From Lotus japonicus (Eukaryota; Streptophyta; Magnoliopsida; Fabales; Fabaceae), in assembly GCF_012489685.1 (NCBI RefSeq), contig NC_080046.1:38961176-39025175 (forward strand): 64,000 bases of DNA, written 5' to 3'. The translations under genes and the position numbers were made by a program. The notes under the pieces are model-generated. The model did no database searches and was not told where the DNA came from. It saw only the letters and a program-made list of their open reading frames with translations. Below are positions 59,748 to 64,000 of the stretch, piece by piece; within the stretch, counting starts at the first letter, position 1, and the number at the start of each line of letters is the position of its first letter.

Positions 59748-62600
59748 ATGGTGAGACAAACCAGAAGATCTACTGCAGATGCACCTCAGTTCCCTCACAT
59801 GGTAGTTGGTCTTGCAACGGGTCAAAGGGGCTCTGAGAATCCAACTCAAGATCAAGTTCAAGCTCAAGAACAGAGTGTTCCAATTGCAGAACGGGGTTGT
59901 GCCGTTCACTGTGTTTATCCTCCTGAGGAACTCCAAGTCCTGGCAGAATGGAGATTCAACCTCGACAACTTGGCTACAAATGGGTTTGATCTTCGTCCTG
60001 AAGTCCAAGCTCAAGGTTGGGGAAATTACTTCAACAGACTTCGAGGACCGGTGTATGATAGATTGGTAAAGGAATCCTGGAAGCACGCCGACTGCGATGA
60101 TACTCAGGTGGTCTCTCACATTCTTGGAAGGAAGATCATCATCACTGAGAAGTCATTCGTGAATCTGCTAGGTGCAGAAACTGCTTATGGGTATCGGTTC
60201 CAACTGACGGAATCGAAGCTGAAACCCAGCACCAAGGACATAGTCAACCAGGCTCTGTACACCACCTTCAAACCGGGCAAGACGAGTTACAAGGTGATGG
60301 ATCTTCACCCCAAACTCAGGATCTGGCACAAGATCCTGCTCAACTGCATAAACCAGAGACCGAAGGGCAGTTCCCCAGACTACATCAACTTCAACCAGAA
60401 GGCGATGTTGTTCTTCATCCAAAATCAGGAGAAGATCTGCCTTCCCTACTTCCTGTTCTCCTACTTGAAGGAATGCATCCGGAAGTCTCGCACCACCGCC
60501 TCCATCAAGTCTGCAATCAAATATATCCCTTTTGGGAGGCTGCTCTCAGACTTTCTCATTGAAAGCAACTTGGTGCAAGATTTGATCAATGCTGGTTGCA
60601 CAGAGGATTTGAGCACCATTGTCAGTGATGTCTTCACTGCAAATTCTCTGAAGAAGATGGGTTTGGTCCAGAAGAAGATTGCTCCTGCTCATGAAGACAC
60701 ATCTTCTGAGATCAGAGGAAGAAGAATGCCTCTGAATGACTACCCTCTGTGGACTCAAGCAGACAATCCTGACGCCATCAGATGCTATGTTGAAGATCTA
60801 AGGGCTCAAGGATTCGAAATTGACCTTGATGATTTCGTCAGCAGACTACCACCAGCTCTAGAGTTTCCTTCTCCTCCCAAGAAGAAAGCTCAGAGGAAGA
60901 TGGTTCTGGACGAATCTTCTGAGGAATCTGATGTCCCTCTGGTCAAGAAGACAAAGAGAAAGCCTGATGATGGTGATGATAGTGAGGATGGTCCTCCAAA
61001 GAAGAAGAAGAAGAAGGTCAGAATCGTGGTGAAGCCTACTCGGGTGGAACCAGCTGCTGAAATGGTCAGAAGGACTGAACCTCCTGCCAGAGTGACTCGA
61101 TCATCAGCACATTCAAGTAAGCCTGCACTTGCTTCTGATGATGATTTGAATTTATTTGATGCACTCCCTATTTCTGCTATGCTCAAACACTCCTCCAATC
61201 CCCTCATTCCTATTCCTGAATCCCAGCCAGCCGCACAAACCACCACTCCACCACATTCCCCAAGATCTTCCTTCTTTCAACCTTCTCCTACTGAAGCACC
61301 TCTCTAGAATTTGCTTCAGAACCAACCCTCTAGGTCAGAAGAACCAACCTCTCTCCTCACCATTCCGTACGACCCATTATCCTCTGAACCCATCATCCAT
61401 GACCAACCCGAGCCAAACCAAACAGAACCACAACCCAGAACGTCTGATCACTCTGCTCCCAGAGCATCAGAACGTCCTGCTGCCAAAACCACGGATACAG
61501 ACTCTTCAACAACCTTTACACCTGTATCCTTCCCAACCAATGTTGCTGACTCTTCTCCCTCCAATAACTCTGAATCCATTAGAAAATTCATGGAGGTTAG
61601 AAAAGAAAAGGTGTCTACCTTGGAAGAATATTACCTAACTTGTCCAAGCCCTAGGAGATATCCTGGCCCTAGACCTGAACGTCTAGTAGACCCAGATGAA
61701 CCTATCTTGGCTAATCCTTTACAAGAGGCCGACCCCTTGGTTCACCAAGCTCACCATGTCCCTGACCAACAAGAGCCTATTCAACCAGAACCTGAACCCG
61801 AACATTCAGTGTCTAACCAATCCTCGGTTAGATCACCTCATCCTCTGGTTGAAACTTCAGACCCTCACCTTGGAACCTCTGAACCCAATGCTCCCATGAT
61901 TAACATTGGTTCTCCACAAGGTGCCTCTGAAGCTCATAGCAGCAATCACCCAGCCTCTCCTGAAACCAACCTCTCCATAATTCCCTATACTCACCTTCAA
62001 CCCACCTCTCTCTCTGAGTGCATCAATATTTTCTATCATGAAGCCTCCTTGAGGCTCCGCAATGTGCACGGTCAGACTGACCTCAGTGAGAATGCTGAAA
62101 GTGTGGCTGATGAGTGGAACAATCTGAGCACTTGGCTAGTGGCTCAAGTTCCAATTATGATGCAGCTCCTGCATGTAGAGGGAAGTCAGAGCATTGAGGC
62201 TGCAAGGCAAAGGTTTGCTCGAAGGGTGGCTCTTCATGAACAAGAACAGAGAAATAAGCTTCTTGAAGCTATTGAAGAAGCCAAGAGAAAGAAAGAACAA
62301 GCAGAAGAAGCTGCACGTCAGGCAGCAGCTCAAGCTGAACAAGCCAGACTTGAGGCAGAGCGACTTGAAGCTGAGGCTGAAGCTCTTAGATGCCAAGCAC
62401 TTGCACCAGTTGTGTTTACTCCTGCTGCTTCTGCTTCCATTCCAGATCCTCAAGCTGCTCAGAATGTTCCTTCCAGCTCTACTCAGCCAAGCTCATCCAG
62501 ACTCGACATCATGGAACAACGTCTTGACACTCATGAATCCATGCTGATTGAGATGAAGCACATGATGATGGAACTTCTGCGACGATCTGACAAACCTTAG
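59748..62600 (+). pseudogene. Sirevirus envelope-like ORF, interrupted by one TAG
   Basis: The first open part, 59748-61307, is 519 codons. The same frame continues 61308-62600 after a single TAG at 61305-61307. The N-terminal half has the conserved 'putative plant transposon protein' region (EWRFNLDNLA, WGNYFNRLRGPVYDRLVKES, IITEKSFVNLLGAE). An acidic and basic Lys-rich stretch (PPKKKKKKVRIVV) follows, then a long Pro/Ser/Thr-rich region. The C-terminus has a strong coiled coil (about 62220-62400, Glu/Ala/Lys/Arg-rich heptads) and MEQRLDTHESMLIEMKH. This order matches the SIRE1 envelope-like ORF. No signal peptide or clear transmembrane segment is seen. Its function is unproven in the family. 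The TAG is either a disabling mutation or a readthrough site. Confidence 0.8.
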
Positions 62601-62799
62601 TTTTAGGATCTCTTCTTTTTCTTTCTTTTTATCTAACGTTGTTTTATTTAAACTCTGTTTCTTTTTTTATTTACTTATTCTATTTTATTCGTTTGTGATT
62701 ATATATGCGTATCTATATACTTGTGTCACATATGTTTGCTAAACTCGTTTTATTCATAATCTTTTTGCGTTTACATCATACATTACTTCCCTAAAAAGT
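62601..62799. other. T-rich spacer between envelope-like ORF and antisense ORF
   Basis: AT-rich, with 'ttcttttttatttacttattc'-type tracts. It may contain the poly(A) region for the antisense transcript, since that gene ends at 62800 and is read to the left. Confidence 0.35.
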
Positions 62800-63192
62800 C
62801 TAGAATGGAGGATCTCTCCTCATTCTTCTGCACTCCTGGCGCTGCTCTGACCTATCTTTCTCCAGTTGCTCCAGTACATGCTGGATGTTGCTGAGCCTGT
62901 TCTTTAGCTCATCCCTCTCCAGAATCTCTTCTGAAGTCTTGAGCTTCTCTTCCAAACACTCTTTCTCTTCCAGCAGCTTGAGTTCAAGCCGGCTGAGTTC
63001 TTGCACCTCCTCCACGAAGGCAAGAAATTCCTTCAGGTCTCTCTCCAACTCTGGACGCAGGTCCTCTTCCAGCAGTGTCCGTGTTAGCTCCGAGATGGTC
63101 GTTGTACCCTCTGGATGCCTGATGTTCAGGAACAAGTCCTCTTCAAAGGCCTTCTTCCTCAGCTCTTCTAGTGCTATGTTGTATGATGCCAT
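62800..63192 (-). CDS. Antisense ORF of the Sirevirus, 130 aa, coiled-coil protein
   Basis: Starts ATG GCA TCA at 63192 and ends TAG at 62800. The product (MASYNIALEELRKKAFEED, then ISELTRTLLEEDLRPELE, then LELKLLEEKECLEEKLKT) is almost entirely Leu/Glu/Lys/Arg-rich with heptad patterns, so a long coiled coil is expected. The tail is basic (RRMRRD). No signal peptide. A TATA box (63246-63253, minus) stands 54 bases before the ATG. It lies between the envelope-like ORF and the 3' LTR. Extra antisense ORFs are known from some plant LTR elements (for example in the Tat/Grande group); I know no assigned function for this one. The opposite strand (62885-63205) is also open because of Ser codons, but has no features. 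Confidence 0.6.
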   Translation of the reverse strand: MASYNIALEELRKKAFEEDLFLNIRHPEGTTTISELTRTLLEEDLRPELERDLKEFLAFVEEVQELSRLELKLLEEKECLEEKLKTSEEILERDELKNRLSNIQHVLEQLEKDRSEQRQECRRMRRDPPF

Positions 63193-63245
63193 TCTTTTTT
63201 ACTGAAAATTGTTCGAGGTGTGAAGCTTACCTTTCTCTCCAACGC

Positions 63246-63253
63246 TTTTTATA
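63246..63253 (-). promoter_or_regulatory. TATA box of the antisense ORF
   Basis: The minus strand reads CCTATAAAAAGCG. The first ATG downstream is that of the antisense ORF, 54 bases away, which gives a short leader of roughly 25 bases. A minus-strand 5'-splice-like 'ggtaag' also lies in between (63228-63233 region). Confidence 0.55.
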
Positions 63254-63440
63254 GGCTTCACTTTCTCTCTGCAAGTTAATGCTCCTACAGTTTCTCGAGG
63301 TTAAGTTCTTGGTAACTGACCCTTCTATTTACTCACTTGACCGGTGGTAAACGTTCATCCCTTGCATTAACTCTTTTATTTATTTCGCCTAACTCTGATT
63401 CTTACATCGTTTTCGTTTTCTTTCAACTTAGACCTTCTCT

Positions 63441-63513
63441 AAGGGGGAGTACCTTGTACTTCAAGCTAAGTTTTTCACACCCCAGGCTTTTTGCTTATGA
63501 CAAAAAGGGGGAG
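63441..63513 (+). promoter_or_regulatory. Internal polypurine-tract-like motifs
   Basis: AAGGGGGAG at 63441-63449 and CAAAAAGGGGGAG at 63501-63513. A third, AGGGGGAG, is at 63821-63828. They copy the real polypurine tract and are a known Sirevirus feature. Confidence 0.7.
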
Positions 63514-63980
63514 TAAACCCAGATTTTGATGTGTAAGATGTGTTAGTGTGATTTATTTTTCTTTTGGAGATTTTAAGAGTTCCACCTTCATGACCATAGA
63601 TGTGTCACTGGGCAAATACAAGGAATACATTTCACTTCTTCTGTAGTGATTCTAAGTTGACTCTGATACCCAAGACTCTGATACCTTGTCCATGACTCTG
63701 ATCACTTATGCGCTCTGATTATTCGTTTTTCATCTATGTCATAAGTTTTTCACTCTGAACTCTTATATTATTTAGCTCAGAATCTAGACTTTACTAACGT
63801 TTTCATCAAGTATTAGATTCAGGGGGAGCTAAGCTCAGAATCAAGCAGTGACTTGAATTCAGAATGAGCAAGATAAACTATTCACATCAGGATAAGTCTT
63901 ATTCTATATCTCTAAACTCTGAGTGAATTCAGTTTAGTGTTTAAGAATTGTTCATCAAAAATTTTAGTTTTGTCATCATA

Positions 63981-63994
63981 AAAAAGGGGGAGAT
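63981..63994 (+). promoter_or_regulatory. Polypurine tract at the 3' LTR
   Basis: AAAAAGGGGGAGAT directly before TGTAAG, the first bases of the 3' LTR. It primes plus-strand DNA synthesis. The window stops six bases into the LTR. Confidence 0.85.
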
Positions 63995-64000
63995 TGTAAG

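Larger units (their letters stand above)
53125..64000 (+). mobile_element. Sirevirus-type Ty1/copia retrotransposon, nearly complete
   Basis: Layout: 5' LTR 53125-54328, PBS 54331-54342, gag 54401-56311, pol 56199-59303, envelope-like ORF 59748-62600 (one TAG), antisense ORF 62800-63192, polypurine tract 63981-63994, and the first six bases of the 3' LTR (TGTAAG) at 63995-64000. TGTAAG also begins the 5' LTR. Order PR-INT-RT-RNase H is copia type. The envelope-like ORF plus several GGGGGAG tracts mark the Sirevirus (SIRE1/Maximus) group. Expected total length about 12.1 kb. The expected target duplication would be CTCTG (53120-53124). Confidence 0.93.

Noticed and set aside
62136..62453. Antisense frame over the envelope-like coiled coil
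   Set aside because: Mirrors the biased codons of the coiled coil; unlike the 62800-63192 ORF it has no TATA box or ATG context.

Overview
The window is nuclear DNA from a flowering plant. The genes have GT-AG introns, and every intact single-copy gene reads clearly as an ortholog of an Arabidopsis gene. The transposon content (Au-type SINE, TRIMs, Tourist/Harbinger- and Mutator-like MITEs, and a Sirevirus-type copia element with an envelope-like ORF) points to a eudicot, most likely a papilionoid legume. The species cannot be fixed from the sequence alone. All assignments come from reading the sequence and remembered family features; no database search was run.

Genes, left to right. (1) 588-3433, minus: a four-exon nucleotide-sugar/triose-phosphate-translocator family gene (309 aa). 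(2) 5645-13702, minus: a nine-exon neutral ceramidase (778 aa), whose last intron holds a hAT-like element and a TRIM. (3) 21233-22504, plus: an intronless, broken copy of a mitochondrial-type DnaJ. (4) 30274-32514, plus: a two-exon RuvB-like 2 AAA+ ATPase (469 aa). (5) 33831-36815, minus: a five-exon chloroplast RbcX2 Rubisco-assembly chaperone (222 aa). Splice phases close exactly in the four intact genes. They are unrelated housekeeping genes, not an operon or pathway cluster.

Between them lies repeat-rich DNA. 13.7-21 kb is AT-rich, with a possible Helitron, a G-rich foldback and a 374-bp hAT-like foldback. 22.56-25.05 kb is a Harbinger-like element split by a 1.41-kb solo LTR with a perfect 5-bp target duplication. 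26-30 kb has LINE remnants, GGT-rich low-complexity DNA and a Mutator-type MITE with a perfect 9-bp target duplication.

38.04-49.70 kb is a tandem array of 20 complete monomers of about 540 bp plus partial ends. At least six monomers keep an ORF of about 106-128 codons. The array is interrupted once by a 548-bp organelle-like insert flanked by a 7-bp repeat. Just beyond it, a 1.37-kb unit (part monomer plus an LTR-like block) is itself duplicated.

52.1-64 kb is a nest of Sirevirus (Ty1/copia) elements. An inverted partial LTR is interrupted by a nearly complete element: 5' LTR, tRNA-Met-type PBS, gag, pol with all catalytic motifs, an envelope-like ORF cut by one TAG, an antisense ORF with its own TATA box, and repeated polypurine tracts. 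The window ends six bases into the 3' LTR. The most unusual items are the ORF-bearing 540-bp array and the antisense TATA-driven ORF in the Sirevirus.
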